Shown: positions 7,345 to 15,628, numbered from the stretch's first letter. The stretch is DNA of 64,000 bases from Pseudomonas sp. 2FG (GCF_005502935.1 NZ_SCMP01000017.1:21577-85576), one strand, 5' to 3'. Notes: generated from the sequence alone by a model not told the origin. Numbers and translations are program-made.

Positions 7345-9570
7345 ATGACGAACTGCTGTGGGGAAGAACGTAAACCCGAGGCTCATCAGCCAGACGCCTG
7401 CTGCTCTCCTGCAGAGGCGGTCAGTTGCTGCGCAGGAGAAAGCGCATCCGGGGTGAGCGAAGCCGCTGCAAAACTGAGCAGCTTCCGCATCGAGCAGATG
7501 GACTGCCCGACCGAAGAAAAGCTCATCCGCGACAAGCTGTCTGGACTGACGGGTATAGAAGGTCTCGAATTCAACCTGTTGCAACGCGTGCTGACTATCA
7601 GCCATAAACCGGAGGCTCTTCCCCAGGCACTTGCCGCAATTCGCGACCTTGGCTTTACGCCCTTAACTGAGACCGCTGCCAAGTCTGAAAACGGAGAGGT
7701 CGTTGCTCCACGCAAGAAAGCATGGTGGCCGCTGGCACTCTCGGGCGTAGCTGCCGTGTCGGCAGAAGTCATTCACTTCGCAGCGCTGGCCCCCGAGTGG
7801 GTAGTGGCCGGAGTGGCAATGGTAGCGATCCTGCTGTGTGGGCCGACCACCTATAAGAAGGGTTGGATTGCACTGAAGAATAGCAACCTCAACATCAATG
7901 CATTGATGAGCATTGCAGTGACCGGGGCGGTCTTGATCGGCCAATGGCCGGAAGCGGCGATGGTCATGTTCTTGTTCGCGGTGGCCGAGTTGATCGAGGC
8001 GAAGTCCCTCGATCGGGCTCGCAATGCAATCCGTGGGCTGATGAATTTGACTCCCGAACGGGCTACTGTCCAGCAAGCCGATGGCAGCTGGCTTGATGTG
8101 GATGTCAAAACGCTCGAGGTCGGTGCCCTTGTTCGCGTCCGCCCGGGTGAACGAATCGGCCTGGATGGCGAGGTCATCGCCGGTAACTCCACCATCAACC
8201 AGGCCCCAATCACCGGGGAGAGTCTGCCGGTCGAGAAGACCATTGGTGACCCAGTCTTCGCCGGCACGATCAATCAAGCGGGTTCGCTGGAATACCGGGT
8301 CAGCGCTGCCGCCAGCAACACGACGCTCGCGCGCATCATTCATGCCGTGGAGGAAGCACAGGGCTCGCGGGCGCCTACTCAGCGCTTCGTCGACCAGTTC
8401 GCCAAGGTATATACCCCCGCCGTTTTCATCTTTGCCTTAGTGGTTGCCTTGATACCGCCGCTGTTCCTGGGCGGCGCCTGGTTCGACTGGATCTACCGCG
8501 CCCTGGTATTGCTTGTGGTGGCATGCCCCTGCGCGCTAGTGATCTCGACGCCGGTGACTATTGTCAGCGGCCTGGCAGCGGCGGCGCGCAAAGGCATCCT
8601 GGTCAAAGGTGGTGTCTACCTCGAGACCGGGCACAAACTCGACTTCCTGGCGCTCGACAAGACCGGCACCCTCACCCATGGCAAGCCAGTGCAAACCGAC
8701 TACATGCCTCTGGGCGAGACTGACTCTGTAAGTGATCGCATTCTGGCTGCCAGCCTGGCTGGCCGGTCTGATCACCCTGTCTCTCAAGCTATCGCCAAGC
8801 ATGCTGCCGAGAACGGTCTACAGCTGAAGCCTGTGGACAGTTTTGAAGCACTGCCAGGACGCGGTGTGCGCGGCACTGTCGAGGCTGTCAGCTATCACCT
8901 GGGCAACCACCGTTTGGTGGAAGCACTTGGTCTCTGCTCACTGGGGTTGGAGGCTGTTCTTGATCGCCTGGAGCGCCAGGGTAAGACCGTGATTGTGCTC
9001 TGTGAGCCATCCCGAGCGATTGCAGTGTTCGCTGTTGCAGATACGGTCAAGGAGTCAAGCCGAGCAGCTATCCGCGAGCTTCATCAGTTGGGCGTCAAGA
9101 CGACGATGCTGACAGGCGATAACCCGCACACTGCCGAAGCTATCGCCCTGCAGGTTGGCATTGATGAGGCACGCGGTAACTTGCTGCCCGCCGATAAGCT
9201 GAAGGCCATTGAAGAACTGCAAGCTCGTGGTCACGTCGTTGGCATGGTTGGGGATGGCATAAACGATGCTCCCGCCCTGGCCACATCGGAAATCGGTTTC
9301 GCCATGGCCGCGGCTGGCACAGATACCGCCATCGAGACTGCCGATGTGGCGCTGATGGATGATGATCTGCGCAAGATCCCGGCATTCATTCACCTTTCCC
9401 GGCAGACCGCGGCAGTCCTCAAACAAAACATCGTGTTGGCCTTGGGGATCAAGGCACTTTTCCTGACCATTACCCTGACCGGACAAGCCACGATGTGGAT
9501 GGCGGTCTTCGCCGACATGGGTGTCAGCCTGCTCGTAGTGTTCAACGGTTTGCGCCTGCTGAAGAAGTAG
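7345..9570 (+). CDS. cadA: CadA: P1B-type Cd/Zn/Pb-exporting ATPase
   Basis: A 741-residue P-type ATPase of the inner membrane. The N-terminus is Cys-rich (TNCCGEE, ACCSP, SCCAGES) and is followed by one ferredoxin-like metal-binding domain with the motif QMDCPTEE near residue 51, a Zn/Cd/Pb-type variant. The transmembrane metal site is CPCAL near 393. Phosphorylation motif DKTGTLT lies near 438, the HP motif (SDHPVSQ) near 474, TGDN near 591 and GDGINDAPA near 636. It pumps Zn, Cd or Pb out of the cytoplasm using ATP. It is transcribed away from cadR, whose operator fills the 77-base gap. The small DUF3703 gene follows 17 bases downstream. Confidence 0.95.
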   Translation: MTNCCGEERKPEAHQPDACCSPAEAVSCCAGESASGVSEAAAKLSSFRIEQMDCPTEEKLIRDKLSGLTGIEGLEFNLLQRVLTISHKPEALPQALAAIRDLGFTPLTETAAKSENGEVVAPRKKAWWPLALSGVAAVSAEVIHFAALAPEWVVAGVAMVAILLCGPTTYKKGWIALKNSNLNINALMSIAVTGAVLIGQWPEAAMVMFLFAVAELIEAKSLDRARNAIRGLMNLTPERATVQQADGSWLDVDVKTLEVGALVRVRPGERIGLDGEVIAGNSTINQAPITGESLPVEKTIGDPVFAGTINQAGSLEYRVSAAASNTTLARIIHAVEEAQGSRAPTQRFVDQFAKVYTPAVFIFALVVALIPPLFLGGAWFDWIYRALVLLVVACPCALVISTPVTIVSGLAAAARKGILVKGGVYLETGHKLDFLALDKTGTLTHGKPVQTDYMPLGETDSVSDRILAASLAGRSDHPVSQAIAKHAAENGLQLKPVDSFEALPGRGVRGTVEAVSYHLGNHRLVEALGLCSLGLEAVLDRLERQGKTVIVLCEPSRAIAVFAVADTVKESSRAAIRELHQLGVKTTMLTGDNPHTAEAIALQVGIDEARGNLLPADKLKAIEELQARGHVVGMVGDGINDAPALATSEIGFAMAAAGTDTAIETADVALMDDDLRKIPAFIHLSRQTAAVLKQNIVLALGIKALFLTITLTGQATMWMAVFADMGVSLLVVFNGLRLLKK

Positions 9571-9587
9571 GCCATGGAGGATCTGAG

Positions 9588-9941
9588 ATGAAAGAAGCAC
9601 TGCGCATCGCAATCGATGAGGCCTTTCTGCAAGCCAGCATTGCCACCGGGGTTCAGGATCACCAGAAGGCCTTCCGCTGGTTGGAACGCGCCCACATCCT
9701 CACCCAGCGTATGCCTCTACTTCACGCACGATCGCATTGGCTTATGCTGCAACTGGGCTGGCGGACAAGGGACTTTCGAGAGCTGGCGGGTCAGATCCCA
9801 CGCATCCTCGCAGCCCTGTTGTTTTCCAGGATCTGGGTGCCTATCGGTAATACAGGGCGCGCCCGGGTGAGTGCCTTAGCCCCAATGCCTATCCCAGCGG
9901 ATCTACAGCAGCTGCTACGCGAAACCGAGCCGATGCCCTAG
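9588..9941 (+). CDS. DUF3703 family protein
   Basis: The 117-residue product contains EAFLQASIATGVQDHQKAFRWLERAHIL, ARSHWLMLQLGWRTRDFREL and IPRILAALLFSRIWVPIGNTGRARVSA, which is the DUF3703 pattern. Members are commonly found next to heavy-metal ATPases and efflux genes, but their function is unknown. The start at 9588 follows GGAGG at 9577 and lies 17 bases after cadA, so it probably shares the cadA transcript. Confidence 0.8.
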   Translation: MKEALRIAIDEAFLQASIATGVQDHQKAFRWLERAHILTQRMPLLHARSHWLMLQLGWRTRDFRELAGQIPRILAALLFSRIWVPIGNTGRARVSALAPMPIPADLQQLLRETEPMP

Positions 9942-10365
9942 GTTCTTTTAGCGTTTATGCCCAGACCGAGACAGGCTCAGGAGCCGCAGACTCCCGGGCC
10001 GACCTTCGGTTTCCAGCGGGCGAAAGATGCGCCAGGTACGGTGATGGGCCCATCGCTCGCCGTAGCCTTGTCCGGCTGAGGTGCGCAGATCCTTGATTGG
10101 GTCATAGCTTCTTTGCGCACTCTTGATTCCGGCGCAACAGTGCCTATACCAACTCACCTCATCGGAAGCCTTGATCCGGCAGCCCCTATCCCGGCGCCCT
10201 TGGGAATCCATCTGGATCACTCCCCGCACACCCAAGCACCCCGCGATCCGACCAGCGCGGGTAAGCTCGCCCAGGCGTTGCTTCGGGTCGTTCTGAGTGG
10301 CAGGGATTTTCCCACTGCTCGCAGCAAACGAGCATCCAGAGGCTCCGGATAACCCGCGTGAGAAT
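9942..10365. other. Intergenic stretch without a recognisable gene
   Basis: Short open frames exist on both strands (for example 9948-10235 reverse and 10113-10352 forward), but none has a recognisable domain, a good ribosome site or a credible composition. Decayed DNA is likely, since broken genes occur on its right side. Confidence 0.4.
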
Positions 10366-10776
10366 TCAGGCCTGAGACAACCCGGTACCCTGGCCGTGGG
10401 GAGATCGATCAGGAAACTCGCGGCTCACAAAATCCCCGAGCTTTTGCTTGAGAACGTCCAGTGAGGAGATAGCCTCAAAATCTTGGGCGCTCAAGACGAT
10501 TGCTTTCAGTACCTGACCATCGTGCAACAGTACAGCCGGCCAGTCATGGGCGGACTCTCCATAGCGCTTCCGGTATTCATCACGGTGCAGAAATTCGGCC
10601 TTCACCCCGAGTGACTTTACGAAGGCGAGCCATTCCTGTTTGACGGACATGCCGTCATAGATGATGCCGCAGAGCTGACAGGAATAGGTGTCCGGTGAAA
10701 TCCGCTTGTGAAGGTAATGCATCACACCATTCACCAGGCCACTGTCTCCGTTATACACAAACACCAATTCTTCCAT
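10366..10776 (-). CDS. Conserved-looking hypothetical protein with a CxxC motif
   Basis: From the ATG at 10776 the product is 136 residues: MEELVFVYNGDSGLVNGVM, then SCQLCGIIYD with a CxxC pair near residue 34, WLAFVKSLGV, WPAVLLHDGQVLKAIV and a C-terminal helix. It looks like a soluble cytoplasmic protein; the CxxC could be a redox or metal site. I recall similar unnamed proteins beginning LVFVYN-D-G but cannot assign a function. The gene stands alone on the reverse strand beside a rhodanese relic and a metal operon. Confidence 0.6.
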   Translation of the reverse strand: MEELVFVYNGDSGLVNGVMHYLHKRISPDTYSCQLCGIIYDGMSVKQEWLAFVKSLGVKAEFLHRDEYRKRYGESAHDWPAVLLHDGQVLKAIVLSAQDFEAISSLDVLKQKLGDFVSREFPDRSPHGQGTGLSQA

Positions 10777-10798
10777 GCCACACCTCAAGCTGATTGCT

Positions 10799-10987
10799 TC
10801 ACGCTATTTGTGGACTGTTTTCGCCGTCCGCCGAAATCCAATCAGCCGCGCCGGCGCGCCACTGAAAGGCATTGAACCCTGCTTCTCGCAGAAATCGGAT
10901 TACCTCGACCGACAGGGAGCAGAACGGCCCCCGGCAATAGGCAATCACTGGCCTGTCTTTGGGGATTTGCTGAGCACTCCGAGCGTT
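10799..10987 (-). pseudogene. Rhodanese-domain fragment, 5' truncated
   Basis: Reverse-strand reading gives NARSAQQIPKDRPVIAYCRG followed by PFCSLSVEVIRFLREAGFNA and ends QWRAGAADWIS...QIA with a stop at 10799. The YCRGPFC active-site loop and the following helix are typical of the C-terminal rhodanese domain of ArsR-rhodanese regulators and related sulfurtransferases. An in-frame stop at 10988-10990 cuts the upstream part and there is no start codon context. A relic of a lost regulator or sulfurtransferase gene. Confidence 0.75.
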
Positions 10988-11033
10988 CTAACGCCTCAGG
11001 GCCCGAATCTTTCCGGTGGCAATCCGTTTACCG

Positions 11034-11052
11034 TATCCTCCCCAGGGGGATA
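11034..11052. promoter_or_regulatory. Candidate CsoR/RcnR-family operator upstream of permease operon
   Basis: TATCCTCCCCAGGGGGATA is an imperfect inverted repeat with a G/C core and A/T-rich arms, the typical form of operators bound by the CsoR/RcnR/FrmR family. A regulator of that family is encoded 1.1 kb downstream in the same operon (12136). Autoregulation is inferred. Confidence 0.55.
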
Positions 11053-11155
11053 TGATGAGGCTGTAACTGAGTGGAAAGGATCGCTCAGCTACAGCACATC
11101 GTTCATTCAGGTTGAGCAGGCTCACCCGATTTCAAAGCAGTAGTTGGAGCAAAGC

Positions 11156-12112
11156 TTGAATCGCGACACCCTCGAACAGCAGCAGATCCCAATCTACTTC
11201 GTTGCCACACTACTGGCAGCATTTATCGGGCTGGCCTTTCCGAGCATCGGCACATCCGCTGAAGCGCTGATCACGCCGAGTATTGGCGCTCTGATGTATG
11301 CAATGTTTTTGCAGATCCCCTTTCTGCAGCTGCGCGAGAGCGTCCGCAACAAGCGATTCATGGCCGCCTTGCTGATCGCAAATTTTGTCCTGATGCCTTT
11401 CCTGGTGTGGGCGCTCACGCTGCCACTGAAAAGCCAGCCGGCGATTCTGCTAGGCGCCTTGCTGGTTTTGCTGACGCCTTGCATCGACTACGTGGTGGTG
11501 TTCACCCACCTGGGCAAGGGCGACTCCAGACTCATCCTGTCAGCCACACCGGTGCTCCTCGTTCTACAGCTGCTGCTGTTGCCGCTGTACCTGACGCTCA
11601 TGCTTGGCGATGAGTTGGCTGTGAGCGTTTCGGCATCCCCCTTCATCGAGGCTTTCCTGCTGCTGATCGTGTTGCCGCTGTTGTTGGCCATTGCCACTGA
11701 AGTTGCCACTAAGCACTCCACCCTGGCAAAGGATTGGAGCTCTGCGTGGGCCTGGTTACCGGTACCAGCGATGGCAGTGGTTCTGATCGTGGTGGTTGGC
11801 TCCCAGATCTCCAACGTCGCGAGAGACATCGATCGCCTAGTGGCCGTGCTACCGGTTTACCTGGGGTTTCTCCTGCTCGCGCCCCTGGTCGGTTTCGCAA
11901 GCGCACGCCTGCTCAAGCTTCCTGCACAAGCCGCTCGCACCGTCACGTTCAGTAGCTCGACGCGAAACTCTTTGGTTGCCCTGCCTTTGGCGTTGGCACT
12001 GCCCGAAGAGATGAGAACCCTCGCGGCAGCCGCAATCATCACCCAGACCCTTACCGAACTTATCGGTGAGCTGATCTACATCCGAGCAGTCCCGGCGCTG
12101 ATTCGCCGGTGA
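11156..12112 (+). CDS. ACR3/bile-acid:sodium-symporter-like inner-membrane permease (arsenic-resistance type)
   Basis: About 318 residues with some ten hydrophobic segments. VLLTPCIDYVVVFTHLGKGD matches the conserved TM4 region of ACR3-like carriers that contains the transport Cys, and TQTLTELIGELIYIRAVPAL is the conserved C-terminal segment. The family includes arsenite efflux carriers. Here it sits with a CsoR/RcnR regulator and an RcnA-like Ni/Co exporter, so the real substrate may differ. The TTG at 11156 has GGAG six bases upstream and is preferred over the TTG at 11144. Predicted first gene of a four-gene operon. Confidence 0.75.
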   Translation: MNRDTLEQQQIPIYFVATLLAAFIGLAFPSIGTSAEALITPSIGALMYAMFLQIPFLQLRESVRNKRFMAALLIANFVLMPFLVWALTLPLKSQPAILLGALLVLLTPCIDYVVVFTHLGKGDSRLILSATPVLLVLQLLLLPLYLTLMLGDELAVSVSASPFIEAFLLLIVLPLLLAIATEVATKHSTLAKDWSSAWAWLPVPAMAVVLIVVVGSQISNVARDIDRLVAVLPVYLGFLLLAPLVGFASARLLKLPAQAARTVTFSSSTRNSLVALPLALALPEEMRTLAAAAIITQTLTELIGELIYIRAVPALIRR

Positions 12113-12135
12113 CGGGATAGAACGAGGCAATTGCC

Positions 12136-12417
12136 ATGAGCGAACATAGTCACCCCCATCAGACACACGACGACATCATCAAGCGGCTTAAACGCGCCGA
12201 AGGCCACTTGCGCAGCATCATCACCATGATCGAAGACGGTCGCGCCTGCGTCGACATCGCCCAGCAACTGCATGCGGTGGAGAAGGCCGTCTGCCAGGCC
12301 AAGCGCACGCTGATCCAGGATCACATCGATCACTGCCTGGAACACACGGTCGGCGCCCTCACCAGTGGCGAGCGCGCACCGCTGGAAGAATTCAAACAAA
12401 TCACCAAATACCTCTAG
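12136..12417 (+). CDS. CsoR/RcnR-family metal-sensing repressor
   Basis: The 93-residue all-helical DUF156 protein starts SEHSHPHQTHDDIIKRLKRAEGHLRSI. Predicted metal ligands are Cys38 (GRACVDI), His63 (QDHID) and Cys67 (DHCLEH), the C-H-C spacing of copper CsoR proteins, plus a His-rich N-terminus (His4, 6, 8, 11) as in RcnR/NreA/DmeR-type Ni/Co sensors. It would repress by binding the G-tract operator at 11034 and let go on metal binding. The gene lies between the permease and rcnA-like genes with gaps of 23 and 7 bases. Metal identity is open. Confidence 0.88.
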   Translation: MSEHSHPHQTHDDIIKRLKRAEGHLRSIITMIEDGRACVDIAQQLHAVEKAVCQAKRTLIQDHIDHCLEHTVGALTSGERAPLEEFKQITKYL

Positions 12418-12424
12418 GTCTGCC

Positions 12425-13540
12425 ATGTCGAGCTTCGCCGAAATCTTGCAACAGGGGGCGTCAAACGCCTGGTTGTACTTCCCCAGCGCCATTTTGCTGG
12501 GCGCTTTGCACGGCCTTGAGCCGGGACACTCGAAGACCATGATGGCGGCCTTTATCGTGGCCATCCGCGGTTCGGTGAAACAGGCCGTACTTCTTGGGCT
12601 TGCCGCGACGGTTTCGCATACCGCAGTGGTCTGGCTGGTGGCGCTGGGCGGCATGCACCTCGGTCAGAATCTGGACGCCGAAACCACCGAGCCTTACTTC
12701 CAGCTCGCGTCCTCCGCCATCATCATCGTCATCGCGCTCTGGATGCTCTGGCGCACCTGGCGCGGCGAGCAGATGTGGCGCTTCGAGGAAGGCGATGACC
12801 ATCATCACCATGATGAAACTCACCGCATCGACACGGGGCACGGGCGCATCGAGCTGTCGGTCTTCGAGGAGGGTGTACCGCCACGTTGGCGCATGAAAAC
12901 GCTGAGCGGTCATGCTTGGCCCGCCGCAGAAGTGAGCGTGCTGACGACCCGCCCGGACGGGCAGACCCAGTCGTTCCGATTTACCGATCGGGGCGCTTAT
13001 CTGGAGTCGCAGGATGACATTCCTGAACCTCACGAGTTCAGCGCTCGGCTGAGCCTCGGACATGCCGGCCACTCGCATGACTATGACCTGGACTTCCATG
13101 AGCACGACCATGATCGCCAGCATGCCGAGTTGGAAGGCCTAGAGCTGTCGCTGGGGGGTTACCAGGATGCCCACGAGCGCGCGCATGCCAATGACATTCG
13201 CAAGCGCTTCACCAATCGCGATGTCACCACAGGACAGATCATACTGTTCGGCCTGACGGGTGGCCTCATTCCTTGCCCGGCAGCCATTACCGTCCTGCTC
13301 CTATGCCTTCAGGTGAAGGAAATCGCGCTGGGCGCAGTGCTCGTGTTGTGCTTCAGCATCGGCTTGGCGATCACCCTGGTCACTGTAGGAGCCGCTGCTG
13401 CCGTGGGTGCGCGGCAAGCTTCGAACCGCTGGCCCTGGCTCGGCGCGCTGGCTCGCCGTGCGCCCTACTTCTCCAGCGTGCTGATCATCGGTGTGGGTAT
13501 CTATGTCGGCATCCATGGCTGGATTGGCTTGAGCGCATAG
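12425..13540 (+). CDS. rcnA: RcnA-like nickel/cobalt efflux protein (NicO family)
   Basis: The 371-residue inner-membrane protein has the NicO signatures LGALHGLEPGHSKTMMAAF near residue 24 and GLTGGLIPCPAAITVLL near 278, with six predicted membrane segments. The central hydrophilic loop is long and His-rich (DDHHHHDETH; HAGHSHDYDLDFHEHDHDRQH), as in NreB/RcnA-type exporters. The ATG at 12425 lies seven bases after the regulator gene. Ni or Co export is the family role; the adjacent regulator fits. Confidence 0.9.
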   Translation: MSSFAEILQQGASNAWLYFPSAILLGALHGLEPGHSKTMMAAFIVAIRGSVKQAVLLGLAATVSHTAVVWLVALGGMHLGQNLDAETTEPYFQLASSAIIIVIALWMLWRTWRGEQMWRFEEGDDHHHHDETHRIDTGHGRIELSVFEEGVPPRWRMKTLSGHAWPAAEVSVLTTRPDGQTQSFRFTDRGAYLESQDDIPEPHEFSARLSLGHAGHSHDYDLDFHEHDHDRQHAELEGLELSLGGYQDAHERAHANDIRKRFTNRDVTTGQIILFGLTGGLIPCPAAITVLLLCLQVKEIALGAVLVLCFSIGLAITLVTVGAAAAVGARQASNRWPWLGALARRAPYFSSVLIIGVGIYVGIHGWIGLSA

Positions 13541-13553
13541 GGGCCGCGATCAG

Positions 13554-13994
13554 GTGTTGGAACTGTCCGGCTATCTCGGCCTATTCCTGGCGGCATTTGG
13601 TGCCGCCACGCTTCTGCCCTTGCAGTCGGAAGCGGTATTGGTCGGGCTGCTGCTCACCGACCAATATCCGCTCTCGGCACTGTTGGCTGCTGCGACCACA
13701 GGCAACGTGCTGGGCTCGGCGCTGAACTGGCTGCTGGGCCGCTATGTCGAGCACTTGCGCCATAAACGATGGTTTCCCGTCAGTGACCGCAACCTGGAAA
13801 AAGCTCAGCAGGCGTACCACCGCTATGGTCGCTGGTCGTTACTGCTGACTTGGCTGCCGATCATCGGTGACCCGCTCACCGTTGTAGCGGGCGTCATGCG
13901 CGAGCCGTTCTGGAGCTTCCTGTTGATCGTGACGCTGGCTAAGGGGGCACGCTACCTGGTGCTTACCGCACTGACCTTGGGGTGGGCAGGATGA
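13554..13994 (+). CDS. YqaA/DedA-like small membrane protein
   Basis: About 146 residues starting at a GTG (a TTG directly follows it). LGLFLAAFGAATLLPLQSEAVLVGLL, TTGNVLGSALNWLLGR and WSLLLTWLPIIGDPLTVVAGVMR match the YqaA branch of the DedA/SNARE-associated family of inner-membrane proteins. Such genes are common beside heavy-metal loci. The gene begins 13 bases after rcnA and overlaps the traX relic, so it is probably the last intact gene of this operon. Confidence 0.8.
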   Translation: MLELSGYLGLFLAAFGAATLLPLQSEAVLVGLLLTDQYPLSALLAAATTGNVLGSALNWLLGRYVEHLRHKRWFPVSDRNLEKAQQAYHRYGRWSLLLTWLPIIGDPLTVVAGVMREPFWSFLLIVTLAKGARYLVLTALTLGWAG

Positions 13995-14104
13995 GCGTCG
14001 CCATTGCCCAGAATCTCCCGATCCGCAGCCGTAGCGGCAGCCTCGATCCGATCTAATGGCTCGCCATGCTGAGCATGGTGATGGATCACCTGCGCTCGAA
14101 CTGA
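13991..14104 (+). pseudogene. 5' remnant of a traX-family gene with internal stop
   Basis: From the ATG at 13991 one frame reads MSVAIAQNLPIRSRSGSLDPI, stop (TAA 14054-14056), then WLAMLSMVMDHLRSN and a second stop. The WLAMLSMVMDH string in this context is the start of TraX-family membrane proteins. The gene overlaps the DedA-like gene by four bases but was truncated by the rearrangement that brought in merR. Assignment rests on about 35 residues. Confidence 0.6.
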
Positions 14105-14116
14105 TGAGCGCCTTCG

Positions 14117-14524
14117 CTACTGCTGATCATCTCGGGCCAACGCAGCGATAATCGGGCAAGCCGTTCCGAATTCGCCGGCATCGCATTGCCGCACCAGACT
14201 GGTCAGGACCTGCCGGATCGCTGCAAGGTCAGCGATCCTCTGCTCGATTAGCGCCAGCTTGTGGGCAGCCAGTTCACGCGCCTCCGCACACTCGCACCCC
14301 GCGTCCAGTCGCAGCAAGCCGGTGATTTCGGAAAGAGTGAAACCTAGTACTTGCGCCCGCTTGATGAAGCGCAGCCGCTTCACCATCTCTGGGGGATAGC
14401 GCCGCTGCCCTCCCACTGGTTTTGCTGGCTCTTCGAGCAAACCACGCCGCTGGTAATAGCGAACCGTCTCGACGTTCACCCCAGCCGCATCCGCCAGTCT
14501 GCCAATCGTTAAACCTGCTGCCAT
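14117..14524 (-). CDS. merR: MerR mercury(II)-responsive regulator
   Basis: 135 residues. The winged helix is LTIGRLADAAGVNVETVRYY, followed by QRRGLLEEPAKPVGGQRRYP. The three Hg ligands of MerR are in place: Cys in DAGCECAEA near 79-81, QCDAGE near 114, and ACPIIAAL near 122. The ATG at 14524 has GAGG just upstream. It represses and, with Hg(II), activates the divergent merTP promoter at 14535. The protein stops soon after the last Cys, which is normal. Confidence 0.95.
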   Translation of the reverse strand: MAAGLTIGRLADAAGVNVETVRYYQRRGLLEEPAKPVGGQRRYPPEMVKRLRFIKRAQVLGFTLSEITGLLRLDAGCECAEARELAAHKLALIEQRIADLAAIRQVLTSLVRQCDAGEFGTACPIIAALARDDQQ

Positions 14525-14534
14525 CACACCCCTC

Positions 14535-14566
14535 TTGACTCCGTACCTTGGTACAGAATTTAGAGT
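14535..14566 (+). promoter_or_regulatory. merT promoter with MerR operator
   Basis: TTGACT (14535-14540) is followed by the dyad CCGTACCTTGGTACAG (14541-14556) and a TTAGAGT -10 region after 19-20 bases. This is the layout of the Tn501-type mer operator-promoter, where MerR twists the overlong spacer on Hg binding. Confidence 0.9.
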
Positions 14567-14598
14567 AGCACTATGCAGATAGCTTCAAGGAAACGGAT

Positions 14599-14946
14599 AT
14601 GGCACAGAACAGCGCAAACAGCTCACTGACCGCCGGAGGGCTGGCAGCCCTCGGCGGGTCGCTGTGCTGCGTCGGACCACTGCTATTGCTGGCGCTCGGT
14701 ATCGGTGGGGCATGGGTCGCTAACCTGACGGCGCTGGAACCCTACCGCCCCATCTTCATCGGTATGACCCTGCTGTTCTTGGGCCTGGCCATGCGCACGC
14801 TCTACCTGGTACCACGTGCTTGTGCACCAGGCATGCAGTGCGCCGAGCCGCGCACGCTCAAGCGGCAGCGGCTTACCTTCTGGCTCGTCACAGTGCTGCT
14901 GGTCGTCTTGCTGGCGGTGCCGTGGTTCGCCCCATTGTTCTACTGA
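14599..14946 (+). CDS. merT: MerT mercuric ion membrane transporter
   Basis: The 115-residue protein has three membrane helices. GGSLCCVGPLLLLALGIGG near residue 19 gives the vicinal Cys pair of helix 1, and RACAPGMQCAEPR near 74 gives the second Cys pair on the cytoplasmic loop. MerT takes Hg(II) from MerP and carries it into the cytoplasm for MerA. It is the first gene after the mer promoter and is 12 bases from merP. Confidence 0.94.
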   Translation: MAQNSANSSLTAGGLAALGGSLCCVGPLLLLALGIGGAWVANLTALEPYRPIFIGMTLLFLGLAMRTLYLVPRACAPGMQCAEPRTLKRQRLTFWLVTVLLVVLLAVPWFAPLFY

Positions 14947-14958
14947 AAGGAGCTTCCC

Positions 14959-15246
14959 ATGCGCCTATTGCTGATTGCCGCGCTCGCCGCTTTGCCCCTC
15001 ATAGCGTTGGCTGCAACACCGCAAACCGTCACCCTGGATGTGAAGAATATGACGTGTGGACTCTGCCCGATCACGGTCAAGAAATCGTTGGAGAAGGTAC
15101 CCGGCGTAAGTGCCGCCAAGGTCAATTTCGACAACAAGACCGCCACCGTCACCTTCGACCCCGACAAGGCCGCGCCGGATGCCCTCATCGAGGCGACCAC
15201 GAATGCGGGTTACCCTTCCACCCTTCAGAAGCGAACCAGCCCATGA
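14959..15246 (+). CDS. merP: MerP periplasmic mercury-binding protein
   Basis: 95 residues with a signal peptide (MRLLLIAALAALPLIALA) and a single heavy-metal-associated domain bearing NMTCGLCPITVKKSLEKV (CxxC near 34-37). MerP binds Hg(II) in the periplasm and hands it to MerT. AAAGGAG precedes the start. The stop overlaps the start of the next gene. Confidence 0.94.
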   Translation: MRLLLIAALAALPLIALAATPQTVTLDVKNMTCGLCPITVKKSLEKVPGVSAAKVNFDNKTATVTFDPDKAAPDALIEATTNAGYPSTLQKRTSP

Positions 15247-15455
15247 GCACCGTAGTCCTCGAGTCCGTGCTGAGGTGCCCGCACTGTGGATTTGCCAAGC
15301 AGGAAAGCATGCCTACAGATGCCTGCCAGTTCTACTACCAGTGCAGCAACTGCAAGGCACTGCTACGACCCATCCCTGGCGACTGCTGCGTGTTCTGCTC
15401 CTACGGTTCGGTTAAGTGTCCGCCAATTCAGGTACAGCGTAGTTGCTGCGGGTAG
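15243..15455 (+). CDS. GDCCVxC-domain protein of the mer operon
   Basis: The 70-residue Cys-rich protein carries CPHCGFAKQE near residue 12, CSNCK near 34 and the family signature GDCCVFCSYGSVKCPP near 46-61, with more cysteines at the end (RSCCG). The family, which also has selenocysteine versions, is repeatedly found in mer operons; function is unknown, probably thiol-based metal binding. Its ATG overlaps the merP stop, so it is translationally coupled. No merA follows. Confidence 0.85.
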   Translation: MSTVVLESVLRCPHCGFAKQESMPTDACQFYYQCSNCKALLRPIPGDCCVFCSYGSVKCPPIQVQRSCCG

Positions 15456-15628
15456 TGATTCTTCTCCCCATGGATTCTCAGCGACCTGGCATTGCGCGAA
15501 CTGCTTGCATCAAAGCGCCGCCGAGGACTTGCTGAGCTTCGAAGACGACTCATCATTGACCTGACTGGCTGACTAAAGAAGCAACGCAAGGCGATCTCCC
15601 CTTGCCAGTCTTGAACTGGAATGGCCTA
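15456..15628. other. Intergenic stretch after the mer genes
   Basis: No gene or hairpin stands out here. It is the place where merA would be expected in a complete mer operon, but no reductase sequence is visible in it or beyond. Confidence 0.5.

Noticed and set aside
9948..10352. Two short frames after the DUF3703 gene
   Set aside because: No ribosome site, no domain, biased composition.
10775..11143. 122-codon forward frame before the permease
   Set aside because: Antisense to the rhodanese relic, no recognisable domain, and it covers the G-tract operator.
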